DNA from: Oikopleura dioica
Lineage: Eukaryota > Chordata > Appendicularia > Copelata > Oikopleuridae
NCBI GenBank assembly: GCA_907165135.1
Contig: OU015568.1
Location: 8,192,501 to 8,256,500, forward strand
Length of the DNA: 64,000 nucleotides
Direction: 5' to 3'
Numbering within the stretch: the stretch's first letter is position 1; each line of letters starts with the position of its first letter. The notes below the pieces were generated by a model that was not told the DNA's origin, ran no database searches, and was given only the letters and a program-made list of their open reading frames with translations. A program made the translations under genes and the position numbers. Positions 22,201-34,692 of the stretch are shown here, piece by piece.

Positions 22201-25200
22201 TCTGGAATGTTTTTCTTTTGAGAAGCTTCTTGCACTTGATGATTTTTTGGAGGTGAAGCGAGGGAATTTTTTGAAGATGCTGCAGTAACAGTTTTAAGAG
22301 AAGCCCGCGAGTGTTCAGAAATACTGAGGTCGGATACCTTCGAATTGATCTTTTGCGCTGAGAGTACAGGCGGATCTGGTATTGGACAGTAACTAGGAAA
22401 ACGGGCCGAAGTTGAGGGAGAATGAGAACACTCAGTTTCCCCAAAAGAAGTGGCTGAAGTTAGAGAATTCCGAGATTTTCTAGAAGAAGCGCGGGAAATG
22501 TTGTTGTTTTGGACATTTGAATTTGAAATGAACGAAGAATTTTGAGATTTTTGGTCGCCTTTTTGAAAGTTTGAAATCAACGAAGACTTTTTTCGTTCAA
22601 AAAGTGGACTTTCTGAGCTGACACTAGAATGGTCACTATTGAAATTTTGAAGTACAGGAAGACTTTGAGTATCTACGGGAAGCTCTAGTTGTGAAGGAAA
22701 CTCTTGGGATTTTTTAGGTAAAACTGACTTTTGCGCTGCAGGCGGTAGCTTTTGAGAACTGGTTTTAACGGAAGCTTGCTTGTTAAATGTTGAAGCATTC
22801 GATTTAACAGAAACAGAACTTACCTCCTCATCAAGATCGTCTTCAACGAGCTCGAGTTGCTCAGTCGCATCGCCCTTACCTAAATTGCGGGGCGAAGCCA
22901 GCAGCAGGGGCTCGTTGAACTCGGTTTGGTCACTCGATGTCCGGAAGAAAAGGACAATACGACGATAAACGAGGGCTCCAATTGTTGCAGCGGTGAAGGC
23001 GGTGGCGGCCACGACGATTGCTATCGGAATTGCTAGAATGAAAAATTTGCCTTTTTGAAAAAAAAAATCTCTTTCAAACCTTCTTCCTTTTTGATTTTTG
23101 CTAATTTTGCCATCGCCGGGCTCGTCATAGGTGCTGTTCACGCGCAGGAATCTTATAAACTGACGACCTGTTTTGAAAATTTCAAAGCGTCAAGACCGGT
23201 TCTAGAGACGGGCGCACCTGTTTTCAACTTTTTTTTTTCTAGGCCAGCATCTTTACTTCGCGCATGTTGACTACGACAATGACCGTTTTCTCCGACGCGC
23301 GACCAAAGAAAAATCACTGACGCTCAAGAAACAAGATTTTTCAATCGAAGATGTTTACAAGGACTTTTCCGTTCATCTAAGCTTGACGCCGATAATGACT
23401 GCTAATGGAAGTCGCTCGGACCCGCTTCACATTACAACCGATTATTCGAAAAAGCCCGACTTTCTCCCAAGAGATGACCTTCCAATGGTTCAAAAAGTAT
23501 TTGGAACCGCCAACTTCACCGATGGCTTCGCTTTCCAGTGGCTCAATCCGACCATTCCTGATAACACCGTCGACGACATAGTTTATCTGGTCCATATTTT
23601 GGACCAAGAAACAATGTATCGAGTGTCATACGCACTGAAGAATAAAATTTTAACGAAGAAATCTTATTTTACCGTCCGCGGGCTGATAGAAAACCACCCT
23701 TATGTTTTGCAAATCTGGACGATTGGATACAAAAACGGGGAGTTCTTCAAAAGCGTTGAGGAAAAGACCGTGTTTACTCGAACCTTGAGCTCGCGAAATA
23801 ACTTTGTTACTTGCGAAGAGTATCTTTGTTCGCATCAGAATCCTGTTCAGGTTTCCTGCGGAAATAATACTACTACAGATAGCGATATTTGCAAGAAAAG
23901 TACGACATGCTACAAGAAATACTCAGCAGACGGCGGGAAGACGGTGGCAGAATGCCCTTCTGATTACAATTGCCGAGTCCAAGAACCTTGGCGCTGGCCT
24001 GCTGAATCAGAGCTTCCTCAACAAGATAAAGAAAACCACGAATGTTATTTTGCAAGCACTAATCCAGAGAAAGAAACGAAATGCAAAAGAAATTCGAATT
24101 GCTGCTACGTAAGCAAGTATCTCAACTTTAATTTTGAGAGCTTTTTCAGGTTGATGATGACTGCTTTCCACGACGACTATGCCCGCACTTGTCAATTCCA
24201 AACGGCTCGGCATCTTGTGGCTCGGATAAATGCGAAGTCTCATGTGATCCAGGTTTTTATATCGTTGGAAATAGATTTCCTACTTGCATCAATCGCGAAT
24301 GGTCTCACATTCCAACTTGCACACCGAATAAATGCGAGCCCATCGATGAACTTCTTCAATATGGTAGCTACTATAATGTTCATCGCTTTAATTATTATTA
24401 TATTTTAGACGATAAAACAAAAGCAACATGCACGAAGAACCCAACAAACTCGCAGGATTCCAAGTGCGAGATCAGTTGCGTTACACCAAGCGACGATACA
24501 AGAATCGTCGGAGTGTCCTCAATTCAATGCTCAGTTCGGCCAGACACAGGGAAAGTCGCTTGGGTATGGACCCAAACAAACGAACCAGTTCACAGTGGAA
24601 CCGTTGGACTTTGTCTCCCCATTCTCGATCTTGAAAATTTCGTTTTTGAGCAAAAAAGAAAGTGTGAATGTACAGATACGAGCATTGATGACGAGTTTTT
24701 CTGTGACGGAAAATGCGATTGCCCGGGCTGCATCGATGAAACTTACAAAAGCTGTCTTCTTCGAGCAGAAATGGGTTTTGCTTTCCCAAACGAGAATGCG
24801 AGAACAAGCGTGACTCTTGAAATCCTTGATTTGGTTCACTCTACGCTTGAATTCGAAGTTTCACCGACAGAGGCAAAGGACTCTGTTTTTCTCGACAATA
24901 TTGATATTTCCAACGATTTGGTTTGCGACAATGACGCTTCAATGTTGGCTTATTTCAACTTTTGTGAAGAGCCACAGGAAACGGCAAAGAACGAGCTGTT
25001 TACAAAAATCAAATGTGTGTACAAACTTCCGGAAAGCTTCGTTGGAGGCGATCTTACTGCTTCCTACGACAAGTTGCTACCAGGCTCGGCGGCTGTTTCC
25101 GTCACTACGCCAGATTCTTTGCTGAAAACTCACACGCTTTCTGGCCAAAACGCTGTAATCGAATGGGCAAGCGGGAATCCAACAGATCCTGAAGTACTCT

Positions 25201-28200
25201 ACTACGAAATAACCATCACTCTAACTGACCGAAGCGATCGAAAACGAAGATCAGCTGTTGATCGAAGAGAAGTGATCATTTCCGCGACGCAGACAGAGTA
25301 TAAATTCACTGTACTCGAAGACCAACAGTATCAATTCCAGGCAGTAGCTGTGCGAGAAGATGGATCAAGAGTTATTGTTGTTCAGACTTCAGGAGAGCAC
25401 GAAAACAAAGCAATCCGGCCGGCGCCAGTTGTGTCTGTTTTCTCAACAAGCGAGAAACAAGCAACCTTTTCACTTCAAAACCCCGGTTACGAGTACTTAG
25501 GAGTGCGCATCTCAAACCGCTTCTATAATTACGAGGTCCAAAGGGCAAATATGACGGATGTTTCCGGAAATCCTCGCCTTAGTCTAGCGACCATTGATCT
25601 GCCGTATTCTGACACGAGCTATAAATTTGACATCGAGTTCTTAGTCAAACAGGATGTTAGTGAAAAACTGAAGATTTACTCGATGCCGGCAGTTATTAAT
25701 TTCAAGACAAAAAAGGTCCTGGAAATCGTTTTAGAAGACGTTGGCAGCGATTATCTCGTTTTCAGCTGGAATGTTGATGGTATTCCTACTGTTAGCATTT
25801 CACCAGATATATCGAATGGCGTCATAAAGGGAAACTCTGTTGAATTTTCCGGTTTATTTAGCAATCAAGAGTACAACTTCACGATGACATTGAGGGACGC
25901 GAATGACAGTATCTACTACGATTTGCCGGCTGATCCAATCGTTGGAATAACCCACGCTCGAGTAGAAGATTTTGACATTGTTATCGAAGAAATAAGAAGT
26001 GACCGGATGAAAGTCTCCTGGCCTACTGTAAAGGATGCCAACGGTAAACTGCCCATCAGTGAGCGATTTGCTCTATGGGGTTATGGAACTGAACCTGTAT
26101 GGGTTTGTTTTGCTTCTCCTTGTGAGATAACTGGTCTAATACACAGGTTTCCGTATGTTGGTAATTTGACGCTTCAATTTGAATCGTCAAAAGAAGACCT
26201 TGTAGTTTCAGAAGAACTTGGAACTGCTCCTAGAGCGCCGGAGATCTTACTGTCAGAAATTCGTTCGACTGAAATCCAGATCAAATTCGACACTTTGTTC
26301 AATGGTACTTTTAATGTTACAACATTACTTCCTGGTGATATTCCATATACTCAGGAATATAAAGATCCTGATGTTACTCTTGGTGGTTTACCCGAAGATA
26401 CAGAAATGCCCTTCGCATGTAAGACTGGCAATTCATTTTTCCGTCTTTTAACACTTCATTCTAGCTTTCATCAGATTCTCAAGCTTCAACCAGACGAATA
26501 CCTTCCCTGTAACTTTAACAACAAACCCAAAACCAAGAAAGCTGAAGGTCATTTCTGGAGACACGAATTCCGTAAAATTCGAGCTCGACCAAGAAGTCTT
26601 TGAAAAAAGTAAATTTGTGAATATGGTCATTCTTCCCGACTACACAAGTGAGGAAGGAAAACGAATCGACAGTCACATATATCACGCGAAAGGATTGGAA
26701 GCGGGCAAGACCTACAAAGCCGAAACTTCTTATAGATGGGAGAACGATATAAGAATGATCAATGCATTCCAATCCATTGATTTCAACATGACCACGGATG
26801 AGGACGTTGCCAATTTCACGACAGCTAATTATGTCGGCGACCTAACTTTCACCGAAATTCATCCGAACAACATGACTATCAGTTGGGATCCCGTGGAAAA
26901 CGCAGTTTCCTACGACCTCAAATACTTCATAAACAGCAATCCCGACAGAACAACCCTCCCTGATCAATACTTTACGATGAATTTGAAGTCTTCAGAAATA
27001 ACACTTACAAATCTCATTCAAGACAAACAATATGGTTTTCAACTATTTGCCAACTTCGACCAAAATTTCATGAGCAATGGAGAATTAACGTTTGAAAGAA
27101 CTACAAGAGATGATATTCTACCGCCGTTTTATTATAGTATTGAATGCAGATCAACGTGGATACGTGTCGAGTTTACGACCGATTATGATTTGAACGATCT
27201 TCCACCCCGGTCGGCGTCATTGAACATAACGCGGGATGGAGCCGTCATAGAATCAATCCAAATTGACCCAAGCTTCTTCGACAACACGAGGCTGTGTGAT
27301 GACTCTTGCAAATTTTTAGATGGAACCCCAGCTTGTTCACCTTTTAGGGCTGAAAATAGCAAAACGTATAAAAATAGATACTGTTCTATTCAAACTGTAA
27401 CGATTGAAAATCTTATTCCGTCGACTGACATCATCCTCGAAATCGACATCGACTATAATCCTCCACCGGGAAAAAACCCACCCCAAAATGGTATCACGAG
27501 ATTTTTACGAATGGCACCCAGTGCTCCTGTTATCTCCCTCGAAAGGGCTGCAGATACAAAAGTCGAGCTCACGTGGACGTACGACCAAGAAGAGTGGGAC
27601 GCCGCGGATGACAAGCGAAAATGCAGCTTGACAAGTTCCACTCAAAACGGAACAACTCAGTCTCATATTTTGGCAAACGGAACAGCCCACTCGACGATTA
27701 AAGGAATGCTCGCAGAAACGCCATACGAAATCGAGCTTTACTGCGATTTCGAATACATAAGTGATCTTGACGAGTTGCTGTATAAATCGACAGATTCAAT
27801 CAAAATCAAAAATACTGATGGTACTGGACCGACTATTTCTGGATTGGTTCTTGAGAAAACGGATTCTTTGCGCGCTTATGGGAAATGGAACACTCCTGGA
27901 TTTGCTCATTCAAAAGACGAGTACAATATCCTCGTTAGTGACCATGATGAAAAGAATACTTATAAACAAGGTCATAAAATAACGATCAACGAGGATTATA
28001 CAGAGTTCGAGACCACAGAACTCATCCCAAATGAATTTTATCGGCTCAACATGGATCTTGTAAGATTGATTCGGGAAGCGACCACCACCTCCCATCGATT
28101 CGAGCAGTGGACGAACACGCAGACAATTGAACAAATTAAAACCCCGAGACGTCTTTACCCGGAAATTCTGGAGCTTGGTTCAGACTACATCATATTTGGA

Positions 28201-30304
28201 TGGGAAAATACCTTTCAAAAAGGTGATATTCTCAACAATACGGAAAGACCAAGTGAATTTCTGCTCGAAAAGATTGCGGTTATGAATACAACGAACCCTC
28301 CAACATGGAATTTTTATGATCCACCTATTCAGGAACTTTATAGTAGTGAAGCTTATCGGGACGAGTTTAAAAACTGTAAAACTTGAAGAGGCAAAATTAA
28401 AAAAAACTGTCAGACGTAGCAGTAAAAACTCATGAAAAGGGCAACGGTTGATGGTCTGGAAATTTCAACGACCTACAGATTCTCTTTAGTGGGTATTTTC
28501 GACTCCGAGCCACCTCTGGATTCATCTCCTCGTACCACAGATGTAAGGATCATAGAAGCAAAGACGTCTAGTAATCCGGCTTTGATTTCAATGGACAACA
28601 TCGAAGCAGGAAATGTAACTATAAGTATTGATCTCGCACCAGCGCCAGATACTGACTCCTGGTTCGTGAACATCAGCCCTGTTGGTGGAGTTGGGGGAGG
28701 AGGACAGTCAGAAAGTGGCGATGGTAGTAGCTGTAACGCAGATACTGGCGAAGATTGCATCGCTAATCCTACTTTTGGCGACTTAGAACCAGGAGAGACC
28801 TATCAAGTCACCGTTACCACCTTTCTAGAGCCTAGTACAGCAGCAATAATGGATGGGGATGAGCAAACTCTTCAGAATATCAGACCAGTTTTGAGTAATT
28901 TCACGCTCTTCACGACGAAGGATATCAAATTGGATTTGTTATTCTTGATTGACGGAAGCAATGAAGTTGATTTGTATAAAGATCTGGTTGATAATGCGGA
29001 GACGATTTTGGAAAAGATTAGGGCTCAAAAAAAAAACAAAGGGTCGGGGTAAGGGCTTTTTTTAGGAAAATAAGGGTATCACTTCGCAAGAAAATGAACG
29101 AAATGATCAAATTTTAACTCAATTGAGTCCATCATTAGACAGGCAAAAACGATGGAACCGTTGCAGAAATCCGTGAACATCGAGAAGAAATCGTAAATTC
29201 CAACGCAACAATTTTCAACCTGCAGAAATCCTTCATCAAGTCGTATTTAGAGCGCACCAACTCAGTAGACGACGAAGAAGTTCAAGTAGCGTACCAAGTG
29301 TACGAGACGGATTCGTTCAAGCGTTTCGGTCCCAGAAAGCGCCTCAGAGGTAATAAACCTGCCAGAACTGGCATCCGTGTTATTTATTGTTTTTTAAAGA
29401 TATGATTGGCAACGAAACCATTGAAAATGTCGGATCCGATGTTCAGGAAAGAATTGACGAGTGGAAATATGAGGGAGGCCTGTATAATCCTGGAGAAGCT
29501 CTGTACTTTGCTGGGGTCAGTTTTATGATGAAGAATGATAATGAATATGCACTCTTTTCTGGCGATAGGAAGGGCTTAAAATTCAGGCACGAAGATTTTC
29601 GAGAAGGCATTACTTATGCCGACTTCTTGATTTTGTTAAGCCAACGAAAAGACAACCAGTTAAAAACGTCATTATCATGACAATGTCGAACACTGGTGGA
29701 ATTGCCTCAACTATCAACAAAGAAACATCCCTCATAAGAGGTCTAAGGAGTGTTCAATTCTGCCTCAAAGCGGAAATCCTGGTAATTGGCCTTCACGATG
29801 AAACAGACGAGCGAGGAGATGACCAGACATTCGAGGAATACATGAATCTTGTCGGTTGTTGGGGACATGGCGACACGAAGGACGATCTTGATAAAATGAT
29901 GAATAATACTTTTGAAGGCTTTTCCTGCACGGACGAGCGGTGTCCGTTCCCGGATGAGGAGACTTATGAAGCTAGAATTCGAGATACAAAAATTACAAAA
30001 TGCGAGAATGTCTTTAGGATGCCAAAGTCGGAAGAAGGCATTCCTGATTTAATATCGCAGTTAAAAAGACGACTTGTTGAATTGGCAAGGGATGATGAAG
30101 CTGTTGCCACGCAAGATAAATACATCTTTGATGAGCCTCACACATTAGAAGAGAGGATGAATATGTGCAAACTTTACAATACAAAAGTAAGCTCTCGCCA
30201 TTTTATATTCTATAATATTTTTATTTTCATACTAATGTAAATTTTAGCTCTTCAATCTTGACTTGGAAGTTGTTTCCGAACAGAATGCCAGAACTGAGCT
30301 TTAA
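19238..30304 (+). CDS. large secreted Sushi / FN3 / VWA protein
   Basis: Exon 1 (19238-19361) encodes a signal peptide (MILNFLFILLLNCAEG) and the start of a module; it joins in phase across a 3881 nt intron to exon 2 at 23243 (WEDDASP|GQHLYFAHVD). Then follow a Cys-rich region, a Sushi/CCP module (CPHLSIPNGSASCGSDKCEV through GFYIVGNRFPTC), an LDL-A-like Cys cluster (FCDGKCDCPGC), a possible furin site (RKRRS at about 25240), many fibronectin-III-like repeats (repeated ISWDP, KVELTW, FGWEN strands), and a C-terminal VWA-like domain beginning DLLFLIDGSNEVDLYKD with VKNVIIMTMSNTGG. No membrane segment follows, so the product is probably extracellular matrix or cuticle/house material. Small introns near 24108, 24362, 26420, 28376, 29041-29150, 29350 and 29515 are approximate; the join after the A-rich run at 29029 is unresolved. 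Confidence 0.8.
19429..23128 (-). CDS. Ser/Lys-rich single-pass membrane protein nested in an intron
   Basis: Transcribed opposite to, and wholly within, intron 1 of the Sushi/FN3 gene. Reading minus: ATG at 23128 (MTSPAMAKLAKIKKEE), a 47 nt intron, then a membrane span (IVVAATAFTAATIGALVY) with Arg/Arg after it, then about 600 residues extremely rich in Ser, Lys, Asn and Thr. This cytosolic-like region contains loose tandem repeats around SNSK, IQNIQ and SHSK (21.6-22.1 kb) and a Lys-rich part (21.2-21.6 kb). Acidic exons follow (20.4-20.94 kb), then basic exons ending ESPEKKSPRTK at the TAA at 19431-19429. The joins near 20430 and 19800 could not be phased. An AATAAA on the minus strand at about 19390 supports the 3' end. 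No family recognised. Confidence 0.65.
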
Positions 30305-30505
30305 CTTTACCTTGCAATAAAAAAAAACTACAAAGATTAAGAGGAACCTGGTTAGTATATTTACGGGCAACAACGAACAATAAAAAAAAGGATGCAGGAT
30401 AAAGAAAAATAAAGAAAGAAAGCAGGCGATTTCGTAGTCAAAGTGAAGGCATTTCGGGTTTCAAAATTTCGAACGGATCAATTCTCACTGCTTCGGCATA
30501 AGGAC

Positions 30506-30686
30506 TTAGCAGTTGCACTTGCCGCTGACTCGAACATCGACGAGCTTGGTGACGGTGACGATTGACACTCGGGCATCGAGGACGATGCTAGAATTTGAAA
30601 ATGACGAGAAGGAGGAAAATAACTCTAGGTACTTACTCGGAGGCCATGTTGATCTCGGGAGCTTCGAAGCAGATTTCTTTTGACAT
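30506..30686 (-). CDS. very small two-exon ORF (43 residues)
   Basis: Minus-strand exons 30637-30686 and 30506-30587 with a clean 49 nt GT-AG intron (GTAAGTACC...TTCTAG). The product MSKEICFEAPEINMASD plus a second half ending VSGKCNC is 43 residues, Val-rich with two Cys near the end. It lies tail-to-tail with the Sushi/FN3 gene. The strong splice donor argues for a real transcript; coding status and function are unknown. Confidence 0.4.
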
Positions 30687-30719
30687 TTTTGAAAAGTTTT
30701 GTGACGATCAAAAAGATGA

Positions 30720-31521
30720 AAAATTAACACAAAACCGTCCGTGATATAGTGCTCTTAGACGGCGCCAGAGGGAGATTATAGTACTCTAGCGCTTCCCATG
30801 CTTAGGAATGGTAATAAAGTGTCTCCTCTTCCATCTTCATTTTTATTGGTCGGATTTCCACTTATGATGCTTTAATAAAATTAAAAGTGAATGGTTCTTC
30901 TTAGACGGATTAAGTCTTGGTAAGCTGTCAAACTAATGATTCAATTAGCATGCAAGAAAAAAGCAAATGTCGCTTGAAATTCTGTCAATGTCGCTGAATT
31001 TCCGCAGGGGGGAAGGTTAGATTTTCTACTCGTGTTAATTCATAAGCAATATATAAATGTATATAACTTGCTACATCTACCCCCAACCCTGTTGCGGGCA
31101 TGAGGGTTAATTAGAGCCACACTGCTAAGGACGAATTCTGGTGATAGACCCACACTCAAAAGGGGGCCCTCTGGTATATGTTGCGTGCTGGAGTGCCTTT
31201 TCATAGATAGATAGGTACTTTATTGTTTGTTACAGCTCCATTGAAGCTCACTTGTTATCACGAAAAATTGATAAAGAACCGACTGGTTCTGGTTGGCTTG
31301 TTCTAGTTGGGATGAAAGCTAGCGCGTATTGCCTTTGGGCACAGCGAAGGCGTCATTCAATCCTTCTTCAGACAACAAGCCTTGGCTCTTTCACCGAAAA
31401 TAGAATTCTACGTCTTTTTACCGGTCACGTGACTTTCTGTGCCTTTCCAGGTCAGTTCTACTAGAGAAAAGAAACTCCGGAAAATGCTGAAGATCGTGTA
31501 AAACGAGTTTGATCCTCAAAA
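30720..31521. other. spacer with a possible retroposon tail on the minus strand
   Basis: Read on the minus strand, 31225-31075 begins after CAATAAAGTACC and the tetranucleotide run CTATCTATCTATG, then continues without coding signal to GGGTTGGGGGTAGATGTAG. A short tandem tail next to a polyadenylation-like signal is typical of LINE/SINE 3' ends. No second copy is in the window, so this is tentative. The remainder is A/T-rich. Confidence 0.25.
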
Positions 31522-34117
31522 ATGACCGTTTTTGGAAGCGGTTTGGCCCGCTACTTCGTCTCCGTCCTTGGACTGGGAGTTTTCTTCTTGGGTCTTAATT
31601 ACGTTAATTATGGAAGGCATACGAGTTTACAGGCCGAAAAAGTAGCTTGCAATCAGGCTCCTCCTCAGGAAATTGTCAAGGTAAATCTACGATTTTATGG
31701 CAATTTAGAAGCATAGAAAATTATGCAATCTAAGTATTTCCCAAACGCCACGCAGGCAAAATAAAGCGATTTCAAGAGCGAATTCTCTATAAAACTAATC
31801 AAATAAAGAAAAATTAATTCTTCTCCTGAAGAATCGCAAATAGATTTTTCTTCGCGAAAATTTATAAAAGATCTTATTTTTTTTACTAATAATACGGCCC
31901 TCAAAAGTGACACTTAGACGGTCTTTATTATCATTCCACTATTATGATATGAGACTTAAAGTTTATGATTCTGAAGCGCTCATAGATTATTAAATAAATT
32001 TCAGGTTGTATACAGAGACAGAGTGGTTGATAGCCAACAAGAAAATAGCGAAGAAGATGGCGATGAGCACAACCCCCCTAAAATTATTTATTCTCCGATG
32101 GATGAGAGTGGTATCAGATATCCGATCTCGGATGAGCTCAAAAAGGACCCGCACTTTGAGACATTCCAGAAGAGGCGAAAGTTTTTGAACAAGTAAGTTT
32201 GAATCCCCGACGGATCTTCTTGCAACAATAAAAAGAAAAGAAAGCGATAACTTACCCTAAAATTAAGCGCTTGCCGAAGCATCAGAAGTATATTCGACAC
32301 GAGCATAAGCTTCAAGGCGAAAAAGCACCTCCACGAAGCCATAAAAACCGGAACTAATAAAGACGACGAGGAAAAATGTATTCCATCTTTGGCACGCGAG
32401 GGATCACCTGAGAACCATTTTTACACAGGTAAGATTTTTTACGAGGGATATTTCGATTCACAGCCAATTTTCCCGGAGAATGTCATAAAGTTGATAATTT
32501 ATAGTTGCTCTAATCTAGCGGCGACATGATGTCGTGTCCACATAAATTAGATGATTCTGATATAAAGCCTTTTAAACGAAAATTTTTACTAAATATTTTT
32601 GACTAAACATTTGTTTTAGACAAAAACAAAATTCACGTTTGTCTGCCAACAAAAACAGGCAGTACGAACTGGTTGAAAATGCTGTTCTCTCTCTACACAT
32701 CAGACGGAAAACTTGACCCAGACGAGGTGGATCCGAATCTGGTTTATCAAATGCCTCAGCTTCCGAGATTCGCGGCGGAATTGGATGAACACATTCGTTC
32801 GAGACAAGGAACGGATTTTTTAACCGGAAAAATTCTTTAATCCCGCTAGACATGTTCATCAGAGGACCGAAATTTTTTCATAAAAAAATCCGTTGAAAAG
32901 GAAAAGATGATTATTTCACGATGATCACCGTTCGCCATCCATTCGCCCGGCTTCATTCTGCGTACAAAGACAAGTTCCGAAACAAACACCCTTGGATGAA
33001 ATACATCAGAAGCAAGTTTGGAACATACCTTGATGCAATGGAAACGGAAGACATGGAGAACGAAGACTACGAGTACAGTTTTAGAGCATTTTTGGAGCTC
33101 ATGGCGCTGTCAGAATATGATCAAGAGCGCGACAGGTTATTAACGCAAATCTGACAGTATTCAAAATTTATCCTCAAGGCATTGGAAAACGATCCAAACG
33201 TACTGTACTCCTTGCCACATCGAGTACGACTTCGTCCTCAAGCAAGAAACTGCCATGGCCGAGAATGACTTTTTGATGAAAGTGCTCAATTTTGACAAAA
33301 CTCATCCAAACCTCCATGTTCCCGGCAGGTCAGTTTCATCTCCACTCAGCAGAATATCCATTTCCAATACTCAGGTACAACTCGAACGTCACCGCAAGAA
33401 TCAACATGGAAGAAATCGCAGCTCCTTACAAAGACGTTCCAAGAGATATCATCGAGAAAATTTACATTTCGTATTTTCCGTAAGTTTTTTCTAACAGAAA
33501 AACCGTTTTGACGGTGATTTTCTTAGGGACTTCGTGCTGTATAATTACGACGTTGATGAAGTTTTTGCCGTTGCTGGGCCGCCCTCTGACTCTGCGTAAG
33601 TTTTCCAATCATAGAAACAAGCCTGACTCCGTGCTCTTTTTCTACCAAAAGCAAGAATTAAAAATATTTATAAAAGGCTTAAACGAAAAAGAATGGAAGT
33701 GCGAGCGAAGATGAAGACGAAATTCGGCTACTACACCAAGGTAACAAAATCGCCATTGAGATCAACGAGGATTAATGACTTATTGTAGCGAACTGATGAT
33801 ATGCAGTGTATGGGCGAGGATGAATACGCCTGTAAATACGGAATGTGGAGGAAGTTCCCGAATCACACGATTGTTGGGACTGCCTATCCCTTCGCGGGAA
33901 AGAAATTCAGCAGTTTGACAGCTGCTTTTGAATTCGCCTGCGATAAACCAACAGTGAAGGTAACAGCGTTTCAAAACCTTCAAAATCACAAACGAAAATT
34001 AAGGGTGTTATCTACGACGGAACGGCCTATCAACTCCGCGGTGGCTCAGCTGGATTCAGAGAGCACCGAAACGACACTGTATGGATCAAGCAATATAGTA
34101 CCCTGACAATTGCCTAG
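31522..34117 (+). CDS. Golgi carbohydrate sulfotransferase with an added C-terminal Cys domain
   Basis: Type II membrane enzyme transferring sulfate from PAPS to glycans. A signal anchor (YFVSVLGLGVFFLGLNY) is followed by a stem and the CHST core: 5'-phosphosulfate loop CLPTKTGSTNWLKML, 3'-phosphate segment FTMITVRHPFARLHSAYKDK, and RHWKTIQTYCTPCHIEYDF, the conserved core of the HNK1ST/CHST8-14 type. The core ends YNYDVDEVFAVAGPPSD. The reading frame could stop at 33598-33600, but a phase-2 intron (33597-33655) joins it to about 125 further residues with a Cys-containing module (DEYACKYGMWRKF, AAFEFACDK, GVIYDGTAYQLR) ending at TAG 34115-34117. The extra module resembles a small PAN/apple-like fold, by eye only. 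The join between the PAPS-loop exon and the ITVRHP exon (32.8-32.9 kb) is unresolved. Confidence 0.8.
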
Positions 34118-34692
34118 ACAAAGAATACTCGTCACCTAACAATACCAAAACAGTTCAAACCTATCTTTATTTCTGGATCTATTTCCGTACTTTTTACAAT
34201 ACTGATTCTTATTTTGACTCAGACCTTTAGAAATATTGCAAATTAATTATAAAAGACAACCATTAAAACTTGCCTAAAGCCTTTGGTTGCAAATACAAAA
34301 GAAATTTTAATGAAACACCCGCTTTTGAATTTATTTCAAAATTATCTCGTTATAAATAATTTAGTGATTAATTATTTATAAGTGCTATTTAGAACAAATA
34401 TGTGATTTTTATTTCAAATTCAAATTTCATCGAGAAAAACCTACTTCAAATGCACAAGCAAAAAATAAACAAAAACCCTTCCGAAAAGTGTTATTTCTGA
34501 TATTTTGTGCTCTTCGTTGATTTCTGAAATAAATTATACATGTATATAATTTATTTTTATTTAATTTTTGGACAGTGAAGTGAAAAGTGCAGTGAACTTT
34601 AAAATGGTTGTTTTCAATAACTGAAGTGATTGCGCATTTATGAGGCAGGAGAGATTAAGCGCGGTTAAAGTCTTCTTTGATTTCATTTAATT
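34118..34692. other. A/T-rich spacer
   Basis: No coding signal; long A/T runs and convergent polyadenylation-like words. It separates the plus-strand sulfotransferase from the minus-strand gene ending at 34693. Confidence 0.4.

Noticed and set aside
33598-33600. Stop codon as the end of the sulfotransferase
   Set aside because: It lies in a GTAAGT donor context and a phase-correct intron continues the frame, so the longer model was preferred; the short form remains possible.
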